From Melioribacteraceae bacterium (GTDB lineage: Bacteria > Bacteroidota > Ignavibacteria > Ignavibacteriales > Melioribacteraceae), in assembly GCA_015494845.1 (NCBI GenBank), contig WGAL01000136.1:1-22620 (forward strand): a stretch of DNA of 22,620 nt. The letters run 5' to 3'. Made by a program: the position numbers and the translations under genes. Positions 1 to 7,389 of this stretch are shown one piece after another. The notes below the pieces were generated by a model. It was not told the DNA's origin. It was given only the letters and a program-made list of their open reading frames with translations, and ran no database searches. Each line of letters opens with the position of its first letter. Position 1 is the stretch's first letter.

Positions 1-1110
1 ACCTTCAATTCCGCCGTTGTTAAGCGTGTATTTTTTCGAAGCGCTTAATCCGATTTGTTTTATCGCTTGCTTATTCCCGCTGAAAATCCACACAACGGAA
101 TTTTGAAAATTATTTTTCAGCGCGTCGCCTATTTTATGGTAAAACTCTTTAATGTCCGCGGATTTTAATCTTTCGTCGTAAGGCGGATTGATAATTAAAA
201 ATTTCTTTTCGCCGTTGTTTTTGTAATCGAAAAATGATTTTTGCTCAAACGTAATAAAATCAGTTACTCTGGCGCGCTCGGCGTTTGCTTTGGCAATTTC
301 TATAGCGGTTTGGGAAATATCGCTTCCGCAAATTTTTACGTCGTTTTCTTTAATCTGTTTTTTAAGTTGATTTTTGATTTTCGTAAAAAGCGGCAAGTCG
401 AAATTTTTCCAATTTTTGAAAGCAAAATTTTTTCTGTATAAATTCGGCGGAATATTTCGCGCGTACATTGCCGCTTCAATCGGAATTGTACCGGAACCGC
501 ACATCGGGTCGAGAAAGGTTGTTTCTTTATCCCAGCCGGAAAGAATTATCAATCCGGACGCGAGAACCTCGTTTAACGGCGCTTTCACTTTTTCCAATCT
601 GTAACCGCGTCTGTGCAATGATTCGCCGGAAGCGTCGAGAAAAATTTCCGCTTTGTTATTAAATACGTGAACCGTTACGACAATATCCGGCTGCGTTCTT
701 CCAACGTTCGGACGCGCGCCAAGTTTTTCGCGGAATCTGTCGGCTATTGCGTCTTTTACAAGTAATGCCGGATAGTTCGTGTGCTTGTATAATTTCGATT
801 TTATTACGGACGCAACGACAAATTCGTCGGTGGTTTTGAAAATGTTTTCCCAAGCAATCTGATACGCCAAGTCGTAAAGTTCTTTGCCGTGATTGATTTC
901 ACTTGACGCAAGCGGCACAAGCACGTGAAGAGTGGTTCGTAAAGCCAAATTTGCTTTGTATAAGCCTGACAAATCTGTTTCAAAACTTACAGCACGATTG
1001 TGAACGGTAATTCCGGAATAACCCAATTCCATAAGTTCGCGTTCTAACGCAGGTTCTAAACCTAAAAATGTTTTTGCTACTGCGCGAAAATTTTCCGGCA
1101 AGAAATTCAT
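1..1110 (-). CDS. rlmL: THUMP-domain 23S rRNA (guanine-N2) methyltransferase, RlmL-type, 3' end cut by window edge
   Basis: Reading the minus strand from the ATG at 1110 gives an uninterrupted 370-codon frame running off the left edge, so the C-terminus is missing. The first ~165 residues fit the ferredoxin-like plus THUMP RNA-binding module. A class I SAM-dependent methyltransferase follows: the SAM-binding motif is DPMCGSGT (about 201-208) and the catalytic motif is NPPY (308-311), which is typical of N-methyltransferases acting on guanine or adenine. The family (COG0116) makes m2G2445 in 23S rRNA. In E. coli RlmL is fused to RlmK, whereas this looks like the stand-alone form of roughly 380 residues, so only a few residues are probably lost. 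Its start overlaps the stop of arginine deiminase by one base (TGATG), so it is probably translationally coupled as the second gene of that unit. Some relatives are misannotated as DNA methylases. The exact target base is inferred from the family. Confidence 0.9.
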   Translation of the reverse strand, partial: MNFLPENFRAVAKTFLGLEPALERELMELGYSGITVHNRAVSFETDLSGLYKANLALRTTLHVLVPLASSEINHGKELYDLAYQIAWENIFKTTDEFVVASVIKSKLYKHTNYPALLVKDAIADRFREKLGARPNVGRTQPDIVVTVHVFNNKAEIFLDASGESLHRRGYRLEKVKAPLNEVLASGLIILSGWDKETTFLDPMCGSGTIPIEAAMYARNIPPNLYRKNFAFKNWKNFDLPLFTKIKNQLKKQIKENDVKICGSDISQTAIEIAKANAERARVTDFITFEQKSFFDYKNNGEKKFLIINPPYDERLKSADIKEFYHKIGDALKNNFQNSVVWIFSGNKQAIKQIGLSASKKYTLNNGGIEG

Positions 1111-2351
1111 CACCAATCCACGTCTTCCCGAACTACCGGCATTGTCATACAGCGGCAACCGCCGCCTCCACGCGCAAGTTCCGCGCCGTCAATTGTAATG
1201 GCAAGTTTTTCGTAATCGGAAATTTTTGCTTTGCCGGCGATAATTTCCTTTGCGCTTTTTACTTCGAATCCGTAATTGTTAATCGCTTCGATTGTGTACT
1301 GATTTCGTCCGTAACCGAGAATTTTACCAGGCTCAAACGAAAAGAAATTTGCGCCGCTGTGCCATTGCTCGCGTTGCTGAATCCACAAATCGTTTTCGCC
1401 TCCGCAAGGGATGTAATCCAAATCGAGACCAAACTTACTCAACGTTTGCAAAATGTTCTTCGTCTCTTTTATCGATTTTAATTTGCCGTTATCGATTGTG
1501 ATGGAAACGGTTCTGTAATCGTGCTGGTTCAAAATTACCGGTTCGTAAATAAGAGCGGTTCCTTTATCGAGGAAAGTGAAAACCATATCGAGATGAATGA
1601 ACGATTCGAGTTTTGTAGGCAATTCTTGAACAATGATGTGTTTTTTCTCTTTTGTGTTTGCGCGCAAATAATCGATGAATGAATCAATGGCAAATGTCGA
1701 AGTTCTTAATCCGTTGCCAATTAAAAACGTATCTTCGTTTACTACAAGAAAATCGCCGCCTTCAATAGAAAATTTATTTGCAGTTCGTTCAAGTTTTACG
1801 GTTTCGGATTTTACTTTTTCGTTGTAAGTGAAAATTATATCCATAATCAACGCCTCGCGCGCACGGACTTTGCTAAACATTTCGCCAATTAAGACTTTAT
1901 CATTAAAACTCATTGAGGCGTCGCGCGTAAAGAAAAAATTATGCAACGGCGGAAGCGAAAAGCGTTCTTCGCTGAGAAAATTAGTGAGGTTGTTTCTTTT
2001 TATCGGAACGCCTTCAATCAACTGGCGTGCAAGTTCATTATTGGAAAGCGAACTGAGATGCTCGCGTAATGTTTCTTTATTTTCAAGAGAACAGACCTCA
2101 TCTATTATTTTTGTCCTAGCGCCTTCAATAGACAAAGTATCGGCAAGCAAATCCATAACTTCGTGAGTTTCTGCTACCATATTTAAGATTGCTTTAAAGT
2201 CGCCGTATTCACGTGAAGCAACTGTTGGATTTAGAATGTCACTGTACAAAGCCCTTTCGGCGGTTTCCGGCGTCATATTTTCAACTTCGCTCCCAGGGTG
2301 ATGTAAAATAACGCTTTTCAGTTTTCCGATTTCGGAATTGACGTGCGACAT
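1110..2351 (-). CDS. arcA: Arginine deiminase
   Basis: Hydrolyses L-arginine to citrulline and ammonia in the cytoplasm, the first step of the arginine deiminase pathway. The 413-residue product matches the usual family length (~400-420) and carries the guanidine-modifying catalytic set: FTRD with Asp144, EGGD with Glu197, HLD with His253 and Asp255, REQW near 327, and the C-terminal nucleophile Cys401 in RCMTMP. The start at 2351 is preferred over an in-frame ATG at 2390 because it follows an AGGAG at 4 nt spacing and gives the family-typical N-terminus. The glycine run before the nucleophile reads GGGGCRC, putting a second cysteine (Cys399) where relatives usually have proline. No carbamate kinase, ornithine carbamoyltransferase or antiporter gene is visible nearby, so whether it feeds ATP synthesis or another arginine route cannot be told. 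It is divergent from the plus-strand block and overlaps the downstream methyltransferase start by one base. Confidence 0.95.
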   Translation of the reverse strand: MSHVNSEIGKLKSVILHHPGSEVENMTPETAERALYSDILNPTVASREYGDFKAILNMVAETHEVMDLLADTLSIEGARTKIIDEVCSLENKETLREHLSSLSNNELARQLIEGVPIKRNNLTNFLSEERFSLPPLHNFFFTRDASMSFNDKVLIGEMFSKVRAREALIMDIIFTYNEKVKSETVKLERTANKFSIEGGDFLVVNEDTFLIGNGLRTSTFAIDSFIDYLRANTKEKKHIIVQELPTKLESFIHLDMVFTFLDKGTALIYEPVILNQHDYRTVSITIDNGKLKSIKETKNILQTLSKFGLDLDYIPCGGENDLWIQQREQWHSGANFFSFEPGKILGYGRNQYTIEAINNYGFEVKSAKEIIAGKAKISDYEKLAITIDGAELARGGGGCRCMTMPVVREDVDW

Positions 2352-2505
2352 AAAACTCCTTATAATTTTTTGACTAAACAAAAATAACATATTGCCGACA
2401 ATTTTTGAAAAGATTACTAATAATATTATCTGTGATATTCAGCACTTTCATATTGTGTAAAAAGTTTTTATTTTTATGTCCTAATAATATTCATTGTAAA
2501 TAATT
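2352..2505. promoter_or_regulatory. Divergent intergenic region, presumed promoters for both flanking units
   Basis: This 154-bp very AT-rich gap separates arginine deiminase (minus) from the deoxyhypusine-synthase-family gene (plus), so both transcription units should start here. On the minus strand TATTTTTG (2386 down to 2379) matches the Bacteroidota -7 consensus TAnnTTTG and lies about 28 nt before the start codon, but no -33 element sits at the expected distance. On the plus strand TTGAAA at 2405-2410 is a possible -35-like hexamer with no convincing partner. The plus-strand gene at 2506 has no visible Shine-Dalgarno motif. No inverted repeat or riboswitch-like structure was recognised. 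The promoter role rests mainly on gene orientation. Confidence 0.45.
2356..2360 (-). promoter_or_regulatory. Ribosome binding site deciding the arginine deiminase start
   Basis: The minus strand reads AGGAG, then TTTT, then ATG at 2351. This places translation initiation at 2351 rather than at the upstream in-frame ATG at 2390, which has no comparable motif. Confidence 0.7.
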
Positions 2506-3537
2506 ATGACCAAAAAAGACTATCTAAAAGAACCAATCGTTCATCTTGACATAAAAAAACACAATGTTGTCCCTTTTGTCGAAGATATGGGGACAATGGC
2601 TTTCTCTTCAAGAGATTTACACCGCGCCGCAAAAATTTATGAAAAAATGCTTTCAGATAAAGATGTTACGGTTATTTTAACTCTTGCCGGAAGTTTATTT
2701 AGCGCCGGATTGAAGAAAGTTGTTTACGACATGATTACAAATAATATGGTAGATGTTATTGTATCTACCGGCGCTATTATGGTTGATCAAGATTTTTTCG
2801 AAGCGCTTGGGTTCAAGCATTATATCGGTTCTCCTAATGTTGACGACAATGAATTAAGAGAATTGCATATCGACAGAATTTACGACACCTTTATTGACGA
2901 AGACGAGTTGCGTGTTTGTGACGACACGACCGCTGAAATTTTTGATAGCCTGGAACCGCGTCCGTATTCTTCACGCGAATTGCTTTGGCATTTCGGGAAA
3001 TATCTGGACGAACACGGCGGCCCAAAAGTTGACGACAGCGTAATATACGCTGCATATAAAAATAACGTGCCGATCTTTGTTCCGGCTTTTTCAGATTGCT
3101 CCGCCGGTTTCGGGATTGTAATGCATCAAACGCAAAATCCTGAAAAACACGTATCTTTTGATTCCGGGAAAGATTTCTTGGAGCTTACACAAATAAAACT
3201 GAACAGCAAAGAAACAGGCATTTTTATGATTGGAGGCGGCGTTCCGAAAAACTTCACACAAGATATTGTTGTAGCAGCGGATATTTTACAAGAAAATGCG
3301 CCAATGCATAAATACGCAATTCAAATTACCGTTGCGGACGTGCGCGACGGCGCACTTTCGAGTTCAACATTAAAAGAAGCGAGCTCTTGGGGAAAAGTGG
3401 AAACAACATACGAACAAATGGTTTACTCCGAAGCAACGCTCGCTATGCCTTTGGTAGCCGGATATGCCTATCACAAAGGAGTTTGGAAAGATAGAGAAAA
3501 GAAAGAATTAACTAAATTATTTAATAATTCTAAATAA
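2506..3537 (+). CDS. Deoxyhypusine synthase-family enzyme (bacterial type, possible homospermidine synthase)
   Basis: A 343-residue NAD-dependent aminobutyl-transferase of the deoxyhypusine synthase fold. The family transfers the 4-aminobutyl group of spermidine to a lysine of eIF5A; bacteria lack eIF5A, and bacterial members are thought to use a small amine such as putrescine, giving homospermidine. Visible landmarks are MVDVIVSTG (81-89), FVPAFSDCSAGFG (191-203), the His-Gln...Asn-Pro stretch near 207-212, the glycine-rich GGGVPK (243-248) and the catalytic SWGK with Lys297, preceded by Glu291 and Trp295 as in eukaryotic enzymes. The segment before it (DGALSSSTLKE) differs from the eukaryotic acidic segment, consistent with a different acceptor. 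Start at 2506 is the first in-frame ATG; no Shine-Dalgarno is seen. It heads the plus-strand block, with only 17 bp before the gldL-like gene, and stands back to back with arginine deiminase, suggesting an arginine or polyamine link. Family membership is firm; the substrate is inferred. Confidence 0.88.
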   Translation: MTKKDYLKEPIVHLDIKKHNVVPFVEDMGTMAFSSRDLHRAAKIYEKMLSDKDVTVILTLAGSLFSAGLKKVVYDMITNNMVDVIVSTGAIMVDQDFFEALGFKHYIGSPNVDDNELRELHIDRIYDTFIDEDELRVCDDTTAEIFDSLEPRPYSSRELLWHFGKYLDEHGGPKVDDSVIYAAYKNNVPIFVPAFSDCSAGFGIVMHQTQNPEKHVSFDSGKDFLELTQIKLNSKETGIFMIGGGVPKNFTQDIVVAADILQENAPMHKYAIQITVADVRDGALSSSTLKEASSWGKVETTYEQMVYSEATLAMPLVAGYAYHKGVWKDREKKELTKLFNNSK

Positions 3538-3543
3538 TTCCGT

Positions 3544-3549
3544 AGGAGG
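3544..3549 (+). promoter_or_regulatory. Strong Shine-Dalgarno deciding the GTG start of the gldL-like gene
   Basis: A perfect AGGAGG lies 5 nt before the GTG at 3555. It is one of the few strong Shine-Dalgarno sites in this window and fixes the unusual start codon of the GldL-like protein. Confidence 0.8.
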
Positions 3550-3554
3550 ATAAA

Positions 3555-4067
3555 GTGGGAAGAAGAAAAGCTAATGAACCCAAAACAGCATTCGGACGTT
3601 ATATGGTCTATACCTTTATTCCGAATTATGCTAACAACGTTGCCGGTTTTGTTTATTTTGGTGCAGCATTCTTGATTATTATCGTTGGTTTAAGAGGATT
3701 GGGAAAAGCGGCAGGGCAGTTATCCGTGATTCCTAAATTTATGTTAACGGAAAAAGGTTCTCTTGACCCGAACTGGGTTGTCGGCGCCATTTTATTAGAG
3801 TTTACTTTATTAGTACTTCTTGCGCTTGTTACTTTTTTCACGCCTGAGGATGCTCATCACGGCGGGAAAAAAGAAGAAGAATCTGAGTTTAAGAAACCTT
3901 CAATTGATTTCCACAAAGAAATCAGAGAATTAAAAGATGTAACAGACGAAGAAATCAAAATGATAAACGATTATCTTGACAAATACGAAGCATTGGCAAA
4001 ACGAATTGCAGAGTTGCAAAAGATTACATTGCAATCGCTTCAGCAAATGAAAGAAGCAGTAAAATAA
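3555..4067 (+). CDS. gldL: GldL/PorL-like inner-membrane protein of the type IX secretion motor
   Basis: A 170-residue protein with GTG start and strong Shine-Dalgarno. It has a short basic N-terminus, a first membrane segment at about 28-48, a short loop, a second membrane segment at about 74-96 ending FFTPED, then a charged cytoplasmic tail predicted to be coiled coil (about 118-168). This is the GldL layout. The second helix carries Glu82 in GAILLEFTLL, matching the intramembrane glutamate that GldL/PorL proteins use for proton flow. In known systems five GldL copies surround a GldM dimer and energise protein export across the outer membrane and, in gliders, motility. It is shorter than Flavobacterium GldL (~215) and Porphyromonas PorL (~309). 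A GldM-like gene follows 44 bp downstream and a T9SS substrate lies in the same block, supporting the call. Sequence identity to known GldL is low by eye. Confidence 0.68.
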   Translation: MGRRKANEPKTAFGRYMVYTFIPNYANNVAGFVYFGAAFLIIIVGLRGLGKAAGQLSVIPKFMLTEKGSLDPNWVVGAILLEFTLLVLLALVTFFTPEDAHHGGKKEEESEFKKPSIDFHKEIRELKDVTDEEIKMINDYLDKYEALAKRIAELQKITLQSLQQMKEAVK

Positions 4068-4111
4068 TTCGAATTTAAATCGTTTATTCTATCAATTAAG
4101 AAGGTGTTGCC

Positions 4112-4717
4112 ATGAAAAAGAACATGGTTTATTTTGTTTTATACATTGTTTTAATTTCAGAATTACTTATGGTGATTGTTGAACGCGACGATTTGCTGGA
4201 ACAAGAGGAACAAGTCCGCGATAAAATGTTAACGACAATCGCCGAATCATATAAAAAACCGGTATTACTAAACATTCCGGAATTATTTTCGGTGTATGAT
4301 CTCAAAAGTAAAGAACCGAAAAAAATAGTAATGACCCCGTTAGGTTTGGTATCGGATACCGAGAAGAAAAATATTCAATATTTCATCGACGTTGCAAAAT
4401 CTTCAAAAAAAACTCCGCCGAATTGGCCGGAAAACGGAATAACCGTCCAGAAACATACAAAAAATTATTTTATTGAAAAGAACCCTGACGGATCGGCTAT
4501 ATTTAATGCAAAGTTCACTTCGCCTGGGAAATATACTTTTACAGCTTATTTCAAAGTTAAACGCGCATTACCTGATTATTTGCCGGATTTCTTGAAAGAA
4601 GAGTTGAAAAAACAAATTGGCGAACATATTGTAGCGCAAAGTCCGCCGGTTGAATTTACGATACAAGCGAAACGTATGGGCGGCGTACAGAAAAAAGAAG
4701 TCGAGTTTTCATTCTAA
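4112..4717 (+). CDS. gldM: Short GldM/PorM-like single-pass membrane protein of the T9SS motor
   Basis: A 201-residue protein with one N-terminal membrane helix (about 5-23) preceded by two lysines, then a charged helical stretch and a periplasmic domain rich in beta structure (about 110-190). This N-in, periplasm-out topology immediately after a GldL-like gene is that of GldM/PorM, whose helix pairs with the GldL ring and whose periplasmic D1-D4 domains reach towards the GldK/N ring. Known GldM proteins are about 510-520 residues, so this one could hold only the helix and one or two domains. The helix contains Glu17 and ends in an acidic/basic ERDD cluster. A start at 4112 is supported by AAGAAGG 7 nt upstream. 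The next gene, 18 bp downstream, encodes a separate exported protein that may supply the missing distal domains. The call rests on topology and context more than on residue identity. Confidence 0.55.
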   Translation: MKKNMVYFVLYIVLISELLMVIVERDDLLEQEEQVRDKMLTTIAESYKKPVLLNIPELFSVYDLKSKEPKKIVMTPLGLVSDTEKKNIQYFIDVAKSSKKTPPNWPENGITVQKHTKNYFIEKNPDGSAIFNAKFTSPGKYTFTAYFKVKRALPDYLPDFLKEELKKQIGEHIVAQSPPVEFTIQAKRMGGVQKKEVEFSF

Positions 4718-4735
4718 TAAAAAGCGGGAAACCTT

Positions 4736-5812
4736 ATGAAAAAACTTACATATTTTTTCTTTATTATTCTTTTTTCAACACTAACGTTTGCCAAAGGGAA
4801 AACAATTCTTGATACCGTCAATGTAACAACTCTTGAAAGATTTAAAGTTCCTGCAAACAAAAATATTGTTATAGCAAACGTCTTAAAAATTAACTTCACA
4901 TCAACATTACTTGACGAAAACTTTAACAAAATAAGAGATTGTAAAGACGTTTACATGGATCCTTCCCCTGAAAAATTACGCAAAAAAGCCCGCGGGGGAA
5001 GAGGTTCAAACGTTCAATACGCTGTTTTTGAGACTGTTGACAAAGAAGGCGTTTATTACATAAAAGTTGATATCAAAGTTAGGGGTGAAAAAGGAAGCGG
5101 ACACAAAACAGTCTATTATATGGTAAAAGCAAAATATCCTGAAATCTTAGCCCCGATACAACTTAATTCAAAAGGATATTTTTATTCGGAACACAAATCT
5201 TTCAGTTTTGCAACCGCCCAATTCAAAGATGCTTCGAAATATTCATATAAAATATTTTCTTCAGCTGGAAATATGCTTTTACAAGGAACAGGGCCTGTTG
5301 TTGTTTTGGACAGTTTGCTTAATTCGCTTCAATTAGTCGGACAAAAATTAAAAATTGTAGGCTACTACGGCGACAAACCGTTTAACTATCGTGAAATCGG
5401 GCAATCGGACGTGCATAAATCCGAATGGGAAATAACAATAAACAAGCCGACGTTAGACGAATTTACCGATTGGCATAATACCGAAAAACCTGGCGACCCG
5501 ACGATTATTAGCGCATACAATGATAAAGCAATGAAAATACTTTATTCATATTTCGGGAAGACCGAAAACGGTTTTGTTGTTATTCAGCCGAAAATTAAAA
5601 GTCTAACGGTTTCTGCTCAACCTGACGGCTTAATTGCCTCTTATACGCCGATTCAACGCGGAAGTTGGCTGTTTGTTGTTTTCAAACTTAGCGACGATTA
5701 TTTGGGAACGCTTGAAGAATATGCTGAAATTGATGCTAAAATTTCCGTTAAATTTAGGACACAATTCGGCGAAGTAATTAACCGAACTTACGATGCGACA
5801 ATTTACAAATAA
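4736..5812 (+). CDS. Secreted periplasmic beta-rich protein, candidate separate C-terminal half of GldM
   Basis: A 358-residue protein with a clear signal peptide (MKK, a Phe/Ile-rich core, cleavage near FA-KG at 19/20) and no further membrane segment. The mature part is a succession of beta-strand-like stretches consistent with two to three Ig-like domains, with a basic patch (RKKARGGRG) near residue 82-91. No catalytic motif is recognised. It lies 18 bp after the short GldM-like gene. Together the two mature proteins approach the size of a full-length GldM, so it could provide the distal periplasmic domains as a separate subunit; it could equally be an unrelated periplasmic component of the same apparatus. 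Position, topology and size are seen; the GldM link is inference. Confidence 0.5.
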   Translation: MKKLTYFFFIILFSTLTFAKGKTILDTVNVTTLERFKVPANKNIVIANVLKINFTSTLLDENFNKIRDCKDVYMDPSPEKLRKKARGGRGSNVQYAVFETVDKEGVYYIKVDIKVRGEKGSGHKTVYYMVKAKYPEILAPIQLNSKGYFYSEHKSFSFATAQFKDASKYSYKIFSSAGNMLLQGTGPVVVLDSLLNSLQLVGQKLKIVGYYGDKPFNYREIGQSDVHKSEWEITINKPTLDEFTDWHNTEKPGDPTIISAYNDKAMKILYSYFGKTENGFVVIQPKIKSLTVSAQPDGLIASYTPIQRGSWLFVVFKLSDDYLGTLEEYAEIDAKISVKFRTQFGEVINRTYDATIYK

Positions 5813-5877
5813 TGTCGCTGAAATCTTGTTCTTGAATTAGTAGTCTCAAAATACATTTTAATAAACAGAGAAGTGTT

Positions 5878-7389
5878 GTGAAAAACGGTTTTTCGAAATT
5901 CACATTTTTATTTTTAATATTAGGGCTATGCGTAAAAACCACAGTTGCACAAACTGTTACGGATTTATATAAACGCGTTGAACAAAAAATTAACGAAGAT
6001 AAAAAATATTTAAATGCGTTTATTATCCAACCTGAATTAACCGATCAAGATTTTCAAAGATTAAAGAATATCCCGAGATTAAGCCATAAAAGGCAACCTT
6101 ATTCATTTATAAAATCCGACGGTTTAACTTATATTTTCGAGTTCTTAAACGAAACCATAGAAACGGATTCAATTACTCTTTTAAGAATCTCGGAAGTCAG
6201 AGACTTGTCGGCAACCGGTGCGGCTGGACTTTTCGGACAAGCTTCCGGCGAGGCGCAATTTGACACCAATCACGTCTTAATATTCAGAGATTTAGAAAAT
6301 TTATATTATACAAATAATAAATTTTACAATTATTTGGTAGATATAATAGAGAGAACTTTGGAAGACGCCGACCCAACGCCGGTAATGACGTTAAAAATTG
6401 ACGAGAAACTTAGGAAAAGTAAAGGTATTTCCGCCAAAAACAATTTGGATTATTTGAATTACCAATGGGTAAATTCAAGGCATTACTTTCCCAAGCCGTT
6501 ACTGAAAAAAAGACGCAGAGGAAGAAGGAAAGGTATCGAAAATTTCCCATACCATTCGGAGGTGAGTTTCAGTCATATTAGTTTTAACGATTCCAAACAT
6601 CTTAATTTAGGATATGTGTTAATCGGCGGGGAAATAAACACGGAAACGGATGTCCTTAATCTTTTGCCGTGGCAGTCAATGACAACTTCTTTCGGGATTC
6701 GAGCTTTTATTACATTTTCAGATGCAGTTCAGAATATTTACGACGATTTTTTATTGAACGTCAAGGTTTTGGCCCGCTTGAGAATAAATTCATCGGGTTT
6801 TGTTGAAAAAATTCCGTTTATGTACACAAAAGCTCCCAAATTAAATGTTTCATCAGGAATTGTTATTGACGTAAATACTACAAGATTTTACGGACTGCCT
6901 TTTTTTAATCTATCTTTTGCCGGCGGATATTCTGATTACCAAAATCCATATGTAACTTTCGGTACGTCAGATTCTTCGTGGGCGTATTTTAACTCGCAGG
7001 CTTGGGAAGCCACAATGTCCTTTTTCTGGAATAATAACGAACGCTTTGATTTCAGGTACAGGATAGACGTGGGATTTGGCGGCTTCAATGCCGATAAAGT
7101 TATTTATACCAAAAGAGGAACGGAAGTTTTAGGCAAAAATTATATTAAGCCTGTAATTAATTACTATTTTACTTTTGCGCCGAAAAAGAAAGAATTATTC
7201 GGAATGAAATTGAGACTTTTCGATAGCGTTATCAGAGCGCAATTTTGGCTCAAATTTTTGGAAATTAATAAAATTCATTCGTTCAGATTTGAAACCGAAT
7301 ATATTTCGGAACCGTTTTTCAGAAGTGCAAGGGAATGGGAAAACGGGAATTCCGCTATTTTTCAAATCGTTTATCGTTTGGGATTATAA
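5878..7389 (+). CDS. Exported protein with N-terminal soluble domain and C-terminal beta-barrel-like region
   Basis: A 503-residue product with GTG start at 5878, a signal peptide ending TVAQ (about 22-25), a soluble mixed helix/strand region to about 200, a very basic patch at 210-219 (KKRRR-G-RRKG), and then alternating amphipathic, aromatic-rich strands to the C-terminus, ending YRLGL. The pattern of the second half suggests an outer-membrane beta barrel of roughly 12-14 strands. No family was recognised. It overlaps the next gene by one base (TAATG), so the two are probably made together, and both sit between the GldLM-like motor genes and the giant T9SS substrate. A role as an outer-membrane port, plug or receptor for that substrate is inference. 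A highly diverged GldN/PorN in the N-terminal part was considered but no motif supports it. The start has only a weak upstream GAGAAG. Confidence 0.5.
   Translation: MKNGFSKFTFLFLILGLCVKTTVAQTVTDLYKRVEQKINEDKKYLNAFIIQPELTDQDFQRLKNIPRLSHKRQPYSFIKSDGLTYIFEFLNETIETDSITLLRISEVRDLSATGAAGLFGQASGEAQFDTNHVLIFRDLENLYYTNNKFYNYLVDIIERTLEDADPTPVMTLKIDEKLRKSKGISAKNNLDYLNYQWVNSRHYFPKPLLKKRRRGRRKGIENFPYHSEVSFSHISFNDSKHLNLGYVLIGGEINTETDVLNLLPWQSMTTSFGIRAFITFSDAVQNIYDDFLLNVKVLARLRINSSGFVEKIPFMYTKAPKLNVSSGIVIDVNTTRFYGLPFFNLSFAGGYSDYQNPYVTFGTSDSSWAYFNSQAWEATMSFFWNNNERFDFRYRIDVGFGGFNADKVIYTKRGTEVLGKNYIKPVINYYFTFAPKKKELFGMKLRLFDSVIRAQFWLKFLEINKIHSFRFETEYISEPFFRSAREWENGNSAIFQIVYRLGL

Noticed and set aside
241..853. 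Short open frames on both strands at the left end
   Set aside because: They lie inside the minus-strand methyltransferase gene, which reads through the whole region with intact SAM and NPPY motifs.
2352..2390. Longer arginine deiminase starting at the in-frame ATG at 2390
   Set aside because: It would add 13 hydrophobic residues not expected in the family, and the ATG at 2351 has an AGGAG motif at good spacing.
5813..5877. Terminator or promoter in the 65-bp gap before the 503-residue gene
   Set aside because: No inverted repeat followed by a T-run and no convincing -33/-7 pair was seen, so read-through is assumed.
7335..7388. Upstream ATG for the 459-residue barrel protein
   Set aside because: It overlaps the preceding gene by 55 bp and would bury the signal peptide behind 18 residues; TAATG coupling at 7389 explains the start better.
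5878..7389. GldN/PorN assignment for the protein after the GldM-like genes
   Set aside because: Gene order would suggest it, but the length, barrel-like C-terminal half and lack of recognisable GldN motifs argue against it.
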